Positions 22,880 through 34,749 of a DNA stretch of 64,000 nucleotides are shown here, one piece after another. Both the position numbers and the translations under genes were made by a program. Position 1 is the first letter of the stretch. Every line of letters starts with the position of its first letter. The notes under the pieces are model-generated. The model was not told the DNA's origin, ran no database searches, and saw only the letters and a program-made list of their open reading frames with translations. This DNA comes from Carettochelys insculpta (Eukaryota; Chordata; Testudines; Carettochelyidae): the NCBI RefSeq assembly GCF_033958435.1, contig NC_134138.1:263415798-263479797 (forward strand), given 5' to 3'.

Positions 22880-25400
22880 GCCTGCCCTCCCTGCACCAAT
22901 CCGGAGAGAAGGCCGGTGAGGGCTCCACAGTTTTGTGTCCCAGAGACTGGGGGGTGAGCTGCCCTTCTGGGAAACCCCGGGACTAATCCCCAGGCGCACG
23001 GCAGGCTGCTCACGTCCCAGAGCTGGGCCTCATGCTGCAGCGCCGCCTATGTCCGGCTCGGCGTTGCCGTGTCAGTTTCAGTAGCCTGCAGCCAGCGCCG
23101 GTGACCGGCCTGACCCGCGGCGCGCGCTGGCTGTTCCCGCGGCCCTTTGGATGGGCTTTGCTCCCTGCTTGTGAACCGCCCCGACGGCTGCGCTTGCAAA
23201 CCCAGGCTGGGGAATCCTGGCTGCAGGCGGCTGGGCGGAGCGGCCGCAATCGGAGGACAGCGGCGCGTGTCCGGGGAGGCGGGAGAGCCGCTGCTCGGTG
23301 CTTTCGGGGGCGGGAGTGTCGACCGCTCTTTGCAAGTTATTGGGCCACCCGAGGGACCAGGTGCCCAGCGGTGGGGAACGCGCGTGGAGAAATCCCTGGG
23401 CCAGCCACAAGCGCTGCCGAGGGCAATGATCGCGGGGGGGGGGGTTCCTCCCCGCCCCTTTCTCACCAGCCACAGAGCTGGACGGTTGCTGCGCACTAAC
23501 TTCTCTCTCCCCCGCCCATTAAAAATCCAGCCACTCGCAGCCCCCTTCTCTGAGCGGTGCGGACCCACGCCTGGCACTAGGCGCGGAGCCACAATCACCG
23601 TTACAAGGGCCCTGGGCAGAGCAAGGCGCGCTGGGGCCGCCGCCCTTGGCTCCAGGACAGGGATAACCCCCAACCCGACGCACCAGGGTCCCGCTGCACT
23701 GCGGAGCCCGGGGTTCGGCGAGCGGGAAGCCGCCCCGCACCTCTCCCGGCCGACACAGCCCCCGCGCGGGGTTGCTGCTGCCCCGTGGCGCCTGAGAGCA
23801 GCAAGAGGCGCAATGCTGCGCGGATCCGGGGCCACCCATATAATAAACAGGGGACGTGTGGGGGGCAAAGCAAAGAGTGGGGGTCAGCCCCGCACCAGGT
23901 CCGAGCCTGCGGGGGTGAACTGCATCTGTGCCTCACAGAGCCAGCGCCGCGCGGCAGCGTGGGGCTTCTCGCGTGGTACCGGCCCCTGTGCTACCCCCCG
24001 CCCCCCCTTCGCCGGCCCTGGCGCCGTCCAGACTGCGCCGGGCCAGCTGGCGGCGACCGGTTATTAAACAACGAGTCTTAGCCCAGCTGACCTCGGCATA
24101 TCTCTGCAGCGGGTCGGCCGGGGCCCTGCACGGGTCAGTGAGTGGGACGCGCGCCTGAGGTCCGGGGCAGCCTGCACGGAGCTCCCAGCCCCCGGGCACC
24201 TGGCCGGCTTAGCTAAGCCCCCCCCCCCCCCACACACACCTGCGGCACAATGCGTGTGATAGCCACCCTGCAGGTGTGTGCGTGTTACACGGCGGCGGAG
24301 GGCAACACAAAATTGTGGGTGCAGACACGGGGCGCGGGGGTGGCAAAGTGCACCGGGCATTGCCGAGCTCGATCTCCATCCCCACACGCCCCCTCCACCT
24401 CGTTTGTAGCGCTACCTGCTGGCCAGGCTAAAGACACAGGAGCGGGCCGGACACACCGCCTCGCGGACTCCGCGGGCCCCGGGTGCGTTGGGGGAGACCC
24501 CGCCCGCACCCAGCCCAGCCCAGCCCGGCCAAGGCAAGCCGCCTGGAATGGCGCTCCCTGGATTTCCGGGGCGCGGGGGCACCCCCTTCCCCTGGGGTAG
24601 GACTGCTGGGGAGGGAGGGACAGGCAGGTTCAGTGTACGCCCGACCCCGTGGAGCTGGTGCCGGCGGCGGGGATGCCCGTTTCGGGGGGTGGGGCTCTGC
24701 GTGGGCGCCCTTTTCCCTGACCTTAATTAAGCCAATGACACCAGCGACCCAGAGGAAGTCGGAGACTCCGGAACCAATAAGGTTTGGAGCTGTGCGGCGG
24801 CCCTGCCCGGGCCAAGGGCTGCGGGGAGGCGGAGCCGGGTGGGGTCGCTAGACCAGAGACACAACAGAGGGTGCACCCGGGCTTGGCCGGATCCGCGCGG
24901 GTTTCAGCTAAAGAGCCCTGGGCCGGGCGGGGAGAGACGCCACTGGGCAGGAAATGGAAGTTGCCTTTTGTCTGGCAGGGTCGCACCCAGCCGCTTGGTT
25001 CGATGGAGCTTTAACGCTTTGTGAACACGCCGAAAAGAGAGCCCCGAGCCCCCTGACAGCCACCATTGTCCTGCAACTTAGCCCAAGCCCCTCCAGGCTG
25101 GCTGGCTTTCAACCACCAAGTTCATGGCATTTCCCAGGGAGGGTCCGCGGCCTCCGCACTGGGGCGAGGCGGATAATGGAAGGAAGCGCCAGGCAGGAGT
25201 GTGACAGACTTGGCTCTTGGGGTGCGGGGGGTCGTGGCCTTTAGCCGCCTGGTTATTATTTCAGAAGAGATGGCTCTGTGGCCAGGGAGCTCCCTGCGGG
25301 TGGTGCGCACCCCACGTCTCAGACAATGGGGTGAGGGGGTGGAAGAGGGGAAGGGGCGAAAAGGTGACGGATACAGGCAGTGCTTGGCCTTAGTGTCTCA
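22880..25400. promoter_or_regulatory. CpG-island-like GC-rich block 1
   Basis: Base composition shifts sharply to GC-rich with frequent CpG (for example CGGCGCGCGC, GCGGAGCGGCCGC and GCGCGTGTCCGGG), unlike the flanking AT-rich DNA. CCAAT words occur at about 24,732 and 24,773, and a TATAATAA word lies near 23,839. Long open frames on both strands here are expected from high GC and show no known domain. I infer one or more promoters, possibly with a first exon, but neither the direction of transcription nor the gene can be read from the sequence. Confidence 0.6.
24217..24239. repeat. Poly-C / CA tract
   Basis: A run of C bases is followed by CACACAC within the GC-rich block. It may be a G-rich structure-forming site on the opposite strand. 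Confidence 0.7.
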
Positions 25401-25409
25401 TCTCTTGGG

Positions 25410-25605
25410 GAAGAACAAGCCGGGCACCTTAAAGACCAACAGGTTTATTTATTAGGTGATGAGCTTTCCGGGGAAGACTCCCTCGGGGTGAGACCCACGA
25501 AAGCTCATGACCTAATAAAAAAAATGGTTAGTCTATAAGGTGCTAGGGGGCTGCTTGCGGGGTTTTTTGGGGGGAGGGGTGAAGCTACAAGTTAACACGG
25601 CTGAT
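25410..25605. repeat. PLE-derived hairpin repeat
   Basis: The left arm at 25,424-25,469 (GCACCTTAAAGACCAACAGG...GGTGATGAGCTTTCC) is inverted in the right arm at 25,499-25,543 (GAAAGCTCATGACC...AGTCTATAAGGTGC). After the right arm comes 'gctacaagttaacacggctg', the outer terminal phrase of the same short repeat family. The two arms are about 30 bases apart, giving a near-perfect hairpin. It is inserted at the downstream edge of the GC-rich block. Confidence 0.7.
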
Positions 25606-25683
25606 ACTGTCAACCTCTGGGAAAAAGGCATAAACGCTCCATTTCCTCAACATTGTCCACAAAATTCACATGTAACGCACGAG

Positions 25684-25740
25684 TTGCCGAGCAAGACCTG
25701 TGTGTGTCTCTCTCTTTCTGTCTCTCTCTCTCTCTCTTCT
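25684..25740. repeat. TG/TC microsatellite
   Basis: TGTGTGTC runs into TCTCTCT units. Confidence 0.8.
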
Positions 25741-25997
25741 CCCAAATAGTTTATTTAAGCAACAATATCCATTAAAAATGACCCCGAAAAAATCTTGGCG
25801 CTCGCATGAAGGGGTTTAACGGGATGTTAACGTGCGGTTGCCCAAATAAGTAACTCCGGGAGAAAAGTAGGAGTCAGGCAACTGAATGTGGTTTTGTCTG
25901 CAGTGAAGTTTCCCTTGAGTGGTTTCATTGGGGATGTGTCAAGCCTTGCAGCCTGTGTAACTTCTAAGGCGTCCAGTTAGCGCCGACACTGCCCTCG

Positions 25998-26127
25998 GAT
26001 GAGATCTATCTCTGGAGAGAGGAAAAGCGCAGACAATATATTTGTCATATCAGACGTCCGCCAGAAGAACGAAATCTGTCACCGCACAGCCATTAGAATG
26101 CCTGGGTTCAATCTGCGCGAGGTAAGT
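25998..26127 (+). other. Candidate exon with strong splice donor (unassigned)
   Basis: An open stretch starts at an ATG at 25,998, follows an in-frame TAG about 20 bases upstream, and ends in CGCGAG|GTAAGTGG, a consensus splice donor at about 26,121. It would encode about 41 residues, and I recognise no protein family. It lies between a GC-rich block and a PLE hairpin. It may equally be a chance match or a non-coding RNA exon. Confidence 0.2.
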
Positions 26128-26249
26128 GGACGGCGTGGCTAGGTTCACTAATGCCCGTTCTTCGCTGGCGTTTGAAATCCTGCGGCTCCCCGATGTTGTG
26201 GGTTGCGCCAGACAATGTTTGTTGTGCCCAAGAGGTGCCCGGTTAGAGA

Positions 26250-26412
26250 AGCATCAGAGGGGGAGCCGAGTTAGTCTGGATCTTCACAAACAACAGGAAG
26301 TCCCGCGGCACTTTATAGACTAACAGCTCTTTTGCCCACGTGGGCTTTGCCCAAGAAAGCTTATGCTCCAAAAGATCTGTTAGTCTATAAGGTGCCGCGG
26401 GACTTCCTGTTG
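26250..26412. repeat. PLE-derived hairpin repeat
   Basis: The left arm at 26,293-26,326 (ACAGGAAGTCCCGCGGCAC...) is inverted at 26,377-26,411 (...GTGCCGCGGGACTTCCTGT). The loop contains 'aagaaagcttatgctccaaa'. The outer left flank 'gagggggagccgagttagtc' is the terminal phrase of the PLE at 42,812. Confidence 0.75.
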
Positions 26413-26414
26413 CT

Positions 26415-29400
26415 TCCGATTAGATGAGATTTTCTTGTAGGGCGGGGAAGGTCCAGGACCTTGCAAAGCCCACTCCTGCCGCTGTGGTAGGGTTTCAATG
26501 GAGAAAAAGCAGGCGTCTGTTATCTAGTCCTTTGTTAACGCCTTTTGCCCCCTGGCGTTCGCCGGCTGTAAGGACAGGCAGAGCAATTACAAACACATCA
26601 AGCTTTTCCAGCGGCGAGACCCTCCCCCCCATTTTAAGCCCCAAACAAACGAACCAAAACCCCAAACAAAAGTTGGGTTTTAAAAATACCTTTAAAATCA
26701 ACCCCAGGCCCTCAGCAACCCACAAGCCACCTAAGAAGCTTCAGCGCAATTAACAATCGGCTTGTCCGGGGGGAAAAAGGACAGCGAAGTAGGAGCTGGG
26801 TTACTGTGACAGGAATGCGTTTGTTTCGCTTTGTTTGGTCTTTTTGCGGTTCTCAGGTTCAGCAGACAGGTATGGCGCTATCTTGAGCAAAATCGTTTTC
26901 TCTGAGCGAAAAGGAAACAATGCTTTATAATAATCAATGACTGAAGGAGGTGGAAGCCTTCGGTGCCAGGCCTGGCTGGGCTTTAAGGTGAAGTTTTTCA
27001 CCATGGAAGAGAAAGCAGAACATTAAATGACATGAAATTTACACGCTGGCAAAAGAGAGCCCAGGGAAAATCGGCGGTAACACCTGAAGCAGATGAATGG
27101 CCCGTTTAAATAAGTTACACGTCGTGAATAACTTTCCTTAAAATCCTGCATTTAATAATGGTCACCGAAAGCTGGTTTTTAGTTGCAGGGATAAAGCTGG
27201 CTGTTTGAGCCCTGTGTGCTAGTCCGGATCCTGCTTCCTTGTGATATTAGGCCTGTTAACCAATTACTTGAAAAGATGTAGATTGTCAAGCAGAAAAAAA
27301 AAACGTGGCAGGGAAGACGATACAGTACCAGCAATACATTATATGTACACACTGTGCAGAGTGTAAATTGCTTGATTTGAATGCACGCAAGACAGCTTCG
27401 AAGCTGATCAAAGGAACGTGTTGCGAGCTGCACATTGTTTTGTGTTTACTCTCTGCGGTTGAATTGTTGTCTCCGTCTGTTTGTTCAGTTTGTGCTGCTG
27501 TGCATTGCCTGGTGTGTCTTGTGCACCTGAGTAGGAGGGCCCCTTTATTGAAACTCATCAGGGCCAAAGAAAGAAAAGTCTTTTCCGTTTGGATTTTACC
27601 TGGCATGCCCTAGAAAAGCCGAGCAAGGTGATCCCATCTTTGTTTGTTCACCAGATCCTGATGCTTTCATTTTTATCTGACTTAGTTTGCAAACTCACGC
27701 TTGGTCGCTGCTGGTAAAAATAAATCAATATTCCCTTGGCACAACACTGAGCAATAGCAGGGTGCCACCTTCACTCACCTCCCTGCTCTGCCTGGGCCTG
27801 GTGGAATCTAGAGGCGCCTTACCCCGCTTGCCTGGCACTGGAGTTTTATTTTCATGTTTACCTCCCTTCAGGCCTGGTTTGCAGGGAGGCCTCGCATTGC
27901 TCCTGTCCAGTGTCCAGAGCAACCTGTTTCTTTAAGCCAGAAAATCCGCCAGGAGCTTTGGCTGCAGTCACGTCTCTGCTATCTGGCTCCACGTTCAATA
28001 CTGCTTGTGACATTTTAATTTTCTCTGCTCTCGGCTCCTGCATCCCGGGCGTTTGCACATTGCAGGAGCCAAGGCGAGTGTCAGAGCTGGCTATGGTCTG
28101 ACCAGATATTTGTCTGTCAGTCCATCCAGGGGCCGTGATTGATGTGTGTCTGTAGGGCAGGCGCAGCTAACAGTGGCAACACCCTACCTGCGCTTTAGCG
28201 TTACATGTGTGAATAATGAGGGGTCTCAGCTCCGAGGTGAGGGAGAGGTGAAGCAGAAAGCATGATGAGCCATCATTCCTTCTGCAGTATGTCCATCTGG
28301 GGACACTAAATACACCCGGCAAAGGAATCTGTTTATGGGTCTGTCTAGCATGACACTCAGTGGGACAGGTGACTATAACTTGCACACAAATACACGTGCG
28401 TTGGTCTGCACATGCTACAATGCACATAGCCCTGCCTAGCTGCACACGTGTGTGCACACCCCTGGTATCTCCCCACAAACACCGAGGCTCCGCAGAATCC
28501 CAGTGTGATGATGTGTTTGTGGGTCAGTCAGAATGCTAATGTTCAGGCCTGTCCCCTCGGTTGTGGAAGGCATTGTGCCTTTTCCCCTCTCTTTCCACCC
28601 CAGGAGTTCCCAGAGTCCCCAGATTCCCAGACTCAGGCAGGTTCCGGTAGGCCCGAAGTCCCGCCCCGGCTCCGGGTCATTGGCCTGGAAAGTGATATGA
28701 ACACAGCAAAGAAAGGAACTGAGGAATCCTTTCTGGGCTTGGCCTCCTGACTAACCCACCGCCGTAGGGATGGATGGGGCTAGAATCAGGCTCTCCTTTG
28801 CCCATTGGATGTCAAAAACCAAACCCAGAGACAAGGGAAACAGTGGCCGGAAACCCGGGCAACATTCCCCAGAGAAAAGGCGGAATTCGATTTCCCCACA
28901 GCCAGACCACGTTGGAGGGAAAACCAAATGCAGATTTAAATTAAAAAAAAAATCCTGAACCCTACCAATAATTGCGACCCAAGTAAGGGACCAATTCAGA
29001 GGACTGCTTGGGCTGGTTTGGAAGGCACAGGACCCTGTGGAGCGGCGCAATGACCTGCCTCTGCACAAGGGACCCACCGCAAAACGAGCCTGGTAGAGTT
29101 GGCCCAGAACGGAAGGAACGTGACACACCACGTTCCATTTGGTACCACTTGTGCGCGGGGCCCTGGCCGGTGTTGGCTGTGCTCTTCCACATGGCGCTTT
29201 TCCAGCCGCGATCGAGTCGGGCAGTGTCCTCGGCAGAGCGAAAACGGATCCCCGAGGATTACCACAGTGCGTGTCTGTAACACGCACCATCTATCTAGCA
29301 ACAATCACACTCCAACCGCCGGGAGGGCAAACAGCGTGCCCTGCTCTGCCAAGCGATGGTTTTCTCATTCGCCCCTTCCTGGGCATGGCGCTTGCTTGGC

Positions 29401-29480
29401 GAACAGAAGCTTAATGCGCCCCGGCGGAGCTCGGCTTTAATTCCTTTCCTGCCTTCTGCCCCCGTGAAAAAAGCTTAAAC
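26415..29480. other. Repeat-poor intergenic DNA
   Basis: No transposon of recognised type is visible across about 3 kb, which is unusual for this window. Open frames on both strands between 28,750 and 29,440 overlap and have no known domains. It may contain conserved non-coding sequence, but without comparison I cannot mark boundaries. Confidence 0.45.
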
Positions 29481-30610
29481 GACTATGAAACAAAATATTC
29501 TTGTACAGATTCATTTGTCGTATGCGGCCAACACGGCCGCTGAGATGATTAAAGAACAAGTCACCCCCTGACAAAGTTACATACAGATCAGCTATTGTCC
29601 TTTATGGGTCCCCTACGTATTGTAGAGAGAAATTGATCTGAACTCAATGTTCGTTTGTTTTTTTTTAAAAAAAGAAAAAAACAAAAAAACCCCAAAAACC
29701 TGCATTCACTTCATTTCCTTGGGCCAGTGTACAGCTCGGGTTTAATTAATTGAATATGCATTGTAAAAGTTTAACAGCAGTTGCAGCCGGGGGTTCAAAA
29801 TTGCAAAGTTCAATATTTGTTTTTAATTTTCTGGCTCAAAAATTTTAACTAACAGGCATGATTCCTGCTGCTCTAATGTGCTTGCATAAATGGTTTTGTT
29901 ATTACTACTTTCCTGCTGAAACAACATTTGCTTCCCATCCTGACACATCATGTTTGAAATGCTAGCAGGCAGGGGAAATCTCCCATCTAATATGTAAAAA
30001 ATAAAATGAACTTGCTACGCAGTCGGGGGAAAAGAAAAAAGAAAAAAAAAAGCCTGGTTCAGCGATTTATACAGGCAGTTAGAAAAATTAACAAAACATG
30101 GCACTTCTATTAGTTTTTAATTGGATTTTCTGATGGTAGACATGTTTAAAGGACAAGATTGTGTGCTTATAGAGCGAGATTTCCTCAAGGGTCTGTTTGA
30201 TTAAATGTATTTACAATAATGCTGATGTTTAAACTGTCATTTTTTTTAGGAATGGCTACTGACAGATTATTCTAAGATTAAAAAAAGTTACACAGAATAG
30301 TTCATTTCAATTTACCTTTCCTCTTTGCCCATACACTAGAACCATAAATATAGACCAGTCCAGCTCAGCAATTTACCTAGTGTTTTCAGCACAAATTAGT
30401 TATGTGAACTAAGTTTCTGAGCCTGGACTAAGAAATATATTTTTTATCGATTTGTTTCACGTTAGGAGACAGACTCTTCTCAATAAATCAAAGAAACTCA
30501 AAATACACGAAAGACTAAACAATGATGTTAGTAAACAAATGAAAGTTGTAAGGGATAAAAATAAAGTATATCCAGAGAATCTAACTCGCAAACCGTTCAC
30601 TTTAATATTC
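29480..30610. promoter_or_regulatory. Candidate conserved non-coding block A
   Basis: AT-rich, repeat-free sequence with clustered homeodomain-type words (TTTAATTAATTGAATATGCATTG near 29,741-29,763 given in part, GATTAAAG and TTAATTG) and octamer-like TATGCATT, with no open frame. Such composition beside CpG islands is typical of enhancers of developmental regulators. This is inference from word content only. Confidence 0.35.
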
Positions 30611-31526
30611 TGAGCATTGAAGTTAATTCATTGTTACAGTGCATTGAGCTCAAAACGAGAGGCATTCATTTTACGCCCAGCCCTGGAACCGTTTCATATA
30701 GCTCTTTGCCTAGTGGGTGTCAGCGTGGCTCAAGGTGTTGGCTCACCCTTAGCAGTCTGTGCATTGCACCATCGGGGCTTGCAATTCAAAGAACAAGTGC
30801 ACGGGCGGTGTTCTGTGGTAAGTCAACGGCAAAGTCAAAGTGAAGGGAGCTACTGCACTTTTCCTGAGTTTCCTTCCAGATGCCTATCGGTGTTTTCCGG
30901 GGTGATTAAGTACCCTGCAGAGTCTGATCTGTGCCAAACTTGGCACAACACAGTTACTTCCCTACATGCAACTGAGCAGCTAAAACGAAATCATTTTACC
31001 CTGTGATCCGGTCCGGAACCAAATTTGGGGGCGGTGTGTGTATTTCCAATGCCTCACGTTGCTCCCGGTCTGGAGAGAGAGTAAGAGCAGCTGAGTACAG
31101 ATAACTTTCTACTCACACTGGTTAGGCACATGCAGTGTGGATAAACCAGCTCCTTAGACGCCTGGAAGGACATTTACCCGCCTAAGAAACCGTCGGTCCA
31201 ACCCTCGAGGTCGAACACTCGTTGTCCCGTTTGTTTTCGATCGAGTCAGGCTGGGTTTACCCTGGCAGATGCCAAGTCTTGGCGTTTTCAGTGTCACTGG
31301 GGTTTATTTCGCCAGACCAAAAGAAAAATATTTTTTTATTGCTCAGGCACTTCACCCGTGGCGTTACTGACGAGTCTGATGCTGGAGGTTTTGCTCCAGC
31401 CAATGGTGAAATAACCCGTCCAAGAACCAAGGGAGGCATTAAAAGTTCCCAGTGGTACAAACCCACAGACCAAATCACAAGGAATTCTGAGCAAGGTGAT
31501 GAGTAAATAGTAAAGGGAGGCGAGTA

Positions 31527-31710
31527 GCAGAGGGGTAGCCCAGGTAGTCTGTAGCCACAGAAACAAGGAGAATTCCTGGGGCACCGTATAGACTAGCAGC
31601 CTTTTTTGGAGCATGAGCTTTCGTGGGCTTCGAAGCGGGTCTTTGCCCACGACAACTTATGTTCCCAAAAAGCTGCTAGTCTGTAAGGTGCCCCAGAACT
31701 TCTGGTGAAT
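31527..31710. repeat. PLE-derived hairpin repeat
   Basis: The left arm at 31,575-31,602 (CCTGGGGCACCGTATAGACTAGCAGC...) is inverted at 31,667-31,700 (...GCTGCTAGTCTGTAAGGTGCCCCAG). The loop includes 'gcatgagctttcgtgggctt' and 'ctttgcccacgacaacttat', which are inverted versions of one another. The left flank 'gaggggtagcccaggtagtc' is the family's terminal phrase. Confidence 0.75.
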
Positions 31711-32086
31711 GGAGGGACGAGTCACCCCATCCTTGCCTAACCCCACGGGCCATCGTCCATTAGGAGCTGGCAGTGGGCTGGGACTACTTTCTGGGCACGA
31801 CGAAACACAAATACAAGTAAAGCGGCATCTCGTTGTACGCGCCCTCTGATTTAACCATTGTAACCCCAGCTCCTGGGCGAACTAGTCCTGCAACGCCCGC
31901 CTCGGGCACAGGTCCTCCCCGCTGCAGTTTCAGCTGGAACAGGGGAACGTGGGAGTTGATTTCAAGTCCGTTTGCTCTTGGGCATCCCCGAGGGAACCCT
32001 GGCAACCGCCATTTCCTGGAGCCGCAGGTTGCTCTGCACTGGGGGCTACCCAGAGCCCTGTGTGATCAGAAATGGGATCACTGGTG

Positions 32087-32388
32087 TCAGAGGGGGAGAG
32101 CTAGTCTGTGTCTTCAAAGTCCTGGGGCACGTTATAGACTAACAGAGATTTTGGAGCATAAGCTTTCGTGGGCAAAGCCCCACGTGGTCTGATGCATGAG
32201 TGGGTGGGGGGGGGGGAATCACAGGAGGGTTGAAAGAGGGAGTCTGTCAAGGGGAGGGCCAGAGTTGACCAGGTCAGTTCAGTCAGGAGGATGTGGCTCA
32301 TTATCAGCAGCTCATGTGGAGTTGTGAACATCAGGAGAGGAGAAATCAAGTCGGTTCAGTCGGGGGGATGCGGTGTAACCCACTTCGG
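32087..32388 (-). mobile_element. 5'-truncated PLE, 3' non-coding end
   Basis: Follows the PLE at 42,812-43,165 almost phrase by phrase: 'cagagggggagagctagtct', 'gactaacagagattttggag', 'cataagctttcgtgggcaaa', 'gatgcatgagtggg', 'ggggagggccagag', then 'ggttcagtcggggggatg'. It ends before the GIY-YIG coding region, so it is a short copy with no coding part. The orientation is minus, as at 42,812. Confidence 0.75.
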
Positions 32389-32679
32389 CCCCATTCCCAT
32401 TTCCCAGGGCTGTTTAAAAAGAGGGTTACGCCACGGCCATGACAAGGACCATTTCTTTAGCCCCCAAAGTCCTTTGGTGGGAGGGGGCAGCCAAACACTA
32501 TTGATTTGCCCCCTCCCACTCCTCCCTCCGGTCTCGCGCTCGCGTATTTCGCTGTGCAAAATGGCCCATTAGTGGACGCTATTGATCGACCATTGTGATG
32601 GATTCCGCGCCCCATTCACAAGTCCCTGGGTAATGAATTCATCCAGTTCACAACATTACAAGGAATATTGGACACTGAC

Positions 32680-33320
32680 TGGGAGAGGAAGTGACACTTG
32701 ACCCTCGGCTCCTGCACCCCAGAGGGAGAGGCGGCTTTCAAAATAGCAGTCCTGCCCTGCTGCACGCAGGCTCGCCCCACCTCGTTCCCCTTCCCCCTTC
32801 CGCTCCCCCTCCCCAGCCGCCTGCCGGCATCTCTGCAGCCAAAGCCCCCGGCTCGGCACGGAGCTGCAGCCAGAGACGAGAGACACTGCAACAAGAACCA
32901 GACATAACCACCGCCCCTCCCCCTTCTCCACCCAAACAAACGCCGGGCTCCCGGGAAGCAGCAGAACGCGGGCTGGTGTCAAGGCGGCTAGGACTGAATC
33001 CTCCCCGTACAGCCGCTCCCTGCTGACAAGGGGGTGTGTGTGTGGGGGGGGGGGGGGCGATCAACTGCTTCGGCCCCGTCCCTAACACAACCACCGCCGG
33101 TCGGACGTCGCAGAGCCACCCCCAGCCCCTGGCAGCTTTCTCCTCCGCCCCCTGCCGGAGGACGGCTGCCCAGGAAGGCTGATGGCTTGGAAGAGTCCTC
33201 GGCGGCTGGGACCGCGTTCGCTCGCTCTAATGTCCCCGAGACGGGCGCGGCAGCCAGCTGATATTTATTTGTGTTTCATTAGCCGGAGAGCGCCCGGAAA
33301 AAAAGCTGCTCCGACGGCTG
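32680..33320. promoter_or_regulatory. CpG-island-like GC-rich block 2
   Basis: A GC-rich patch with CCGCCGGTCGGACGTCGCAG and CGGCGGCTGGGACCGCGTTC type words, directly followed by AT-rich sequence containing many ATTA words. It contains a G-run with TG repeats at about 33,031-33,057. No exon is recognised. Confidence 0.5.
33031..33058. repeat. TG/G-run tract
   Basis: GTGTGTGTG passes into a run of more than ten G residues, a possible G-quadruplex-forming site within GC-rich block 2. Confidence 0.6.
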
Positions 33321-34680
33321 TACAGCTCCGTAATACTATTAAAGCCACTGCACGTTTAGGATGCAAAATTCATTAGTGGGAAATTACAGGAATGTCACAT
33401 TTTTCTTCCCTAATTCCCCAGGTCTGAAATCCTCAATTACTTTTATTTCCGAGGTTGATAATTTCAGTAATCTCCTCGCTATAGAAAAGAGTTTTCTTTC
33501 TTATAGACGAATGAAACTCAATCAGAAAATACATTCCCCTTTTTGTCTTGCCTATTAGTCATAATTTAACATAAAACGCCTGTTATAATTGCTGGTTATA
33601 CAACAAGGGGGCTTTTATTTTTTTGCAAGCCACTAACAGGATTATCTAGCAAGTGATAGATTTCAAATTAGCCATCAAGATTATAATTTGAAATTCAGTT
33701 AGCGTCCCATTTATTATATTTAAAACCTTAAACAAAAGAATTTGTGGCTTGAGAGGGTGAAACGTCTCCTGAGAAATTACCAGTTGAAACGCACATAAAC
33801 ACACACTTGCTGTTCAAACTCCCAGTTTTCCATAATACAGTTTCCGAATTCACAGCACCTACGCACTTTGAGATGGAAAAGTTTTACAAGAAAAGTGCAA
33901 CACCAAGAAAACGGCGCTCCGGGAGCGTGTGTGTAAGAGTGGAATTGTGTGGTGAAAAATTGATAAATCCAATTGAATGGGGGCCGAGGAACAGACAAGG
34001 AGTGTTTCTCAAAGCGGAGATGATAGGACCTCATGATATGCTAGGAACAGCCCTCGCTAGGCATCCTATCGGAAGAAATGAAAAAGACACATTATAGTCC
34101 ATTTAGAAGAAAACCAAAAGGGACCAAATCCTGGTAGGTTCTAATCTGAGTTGCTCTTATTAACCACCTGTACTTGGTTTTGTAGCAATAATTTAACCAG
34201 CCATCATGGATTTTTGGTGAGGGGGTTTTATTTATGTGCTGGGTCGCTTGTCTTTAAAAATCAATTACAACCCTACAGACTATTCGAGAATGGCGGGTAA
34301 TTTTTTTAAGCCAATCAACAAAATATTGGACATAGCCTTAGAAAACCAACCGCATAAGCCTTATGTTGGAACTGGAAAAGATCCCCAAAGACAGGGGAGG
34401 ATGGTGAATGGTTGTCAATGGCCTATGTCAGACAGGAAGAGGCTTACTGCTAATCATCCGAAAGCGTTGAGAGATGTTTTAATGGCTTACCACGCTGCAA
34501 ACGTGTTTTCGTTTATTAGTCAAATAAAGGAGTGAACGGACAGAAGGAAGAGCGAAACCCGGGTCTAATTACACAAAGGGATAAGTTAAGGGGCAATTTG
34601 GAGAGTGTAAGCTACACCGTTAGCTCTCGCTCTCTGTCTCACGGGATAACGTGATTGCATTGTTTAGCAACACTGAATTT
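33320..34680. promoter_or_regulatory. Candidate conserved non-coding block B
   Basis: Repeat-free AT-rich DNA between two CpG-rich blocks. It contains words such as CATTAGTGGGAAATTACAGG, TCAATTACTTTTATTTCC, AGTCATAATTTAAC, AACAGGATTATCTAGC and CAGCCATCATGGATTTTTGG. Open frames are short and lack known domains. I infer regulatory DNA from position and motif content; cross-species conservation would be the test. Confidence 0.35.
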
Positions 34681-34749
34681 CGTTTCACTGGACTCCGGGA
34701 GTTCGAATCCGAACTAGCCTCCTTCTAAAATTGCTACAGTCCGTGCTGT

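Noticed and set aside
23147..24067. 306-codon plus-strand open frame in the first CpG-rich block
   Set aside because: GC-rich DNA gives long frames in several overlapping phases on both strands. The translation is Gly/Pro/Arg/Ala-rich with no domain or convincing start context.
34684..34735. A tRNA gene suggested by 'gggagttcgaatccgaac'
   Set aside because: There is a B-box-like GTTCGAATCC, but no matching A box at the right spacing and no acceptor or anticodon stem that I can fold.
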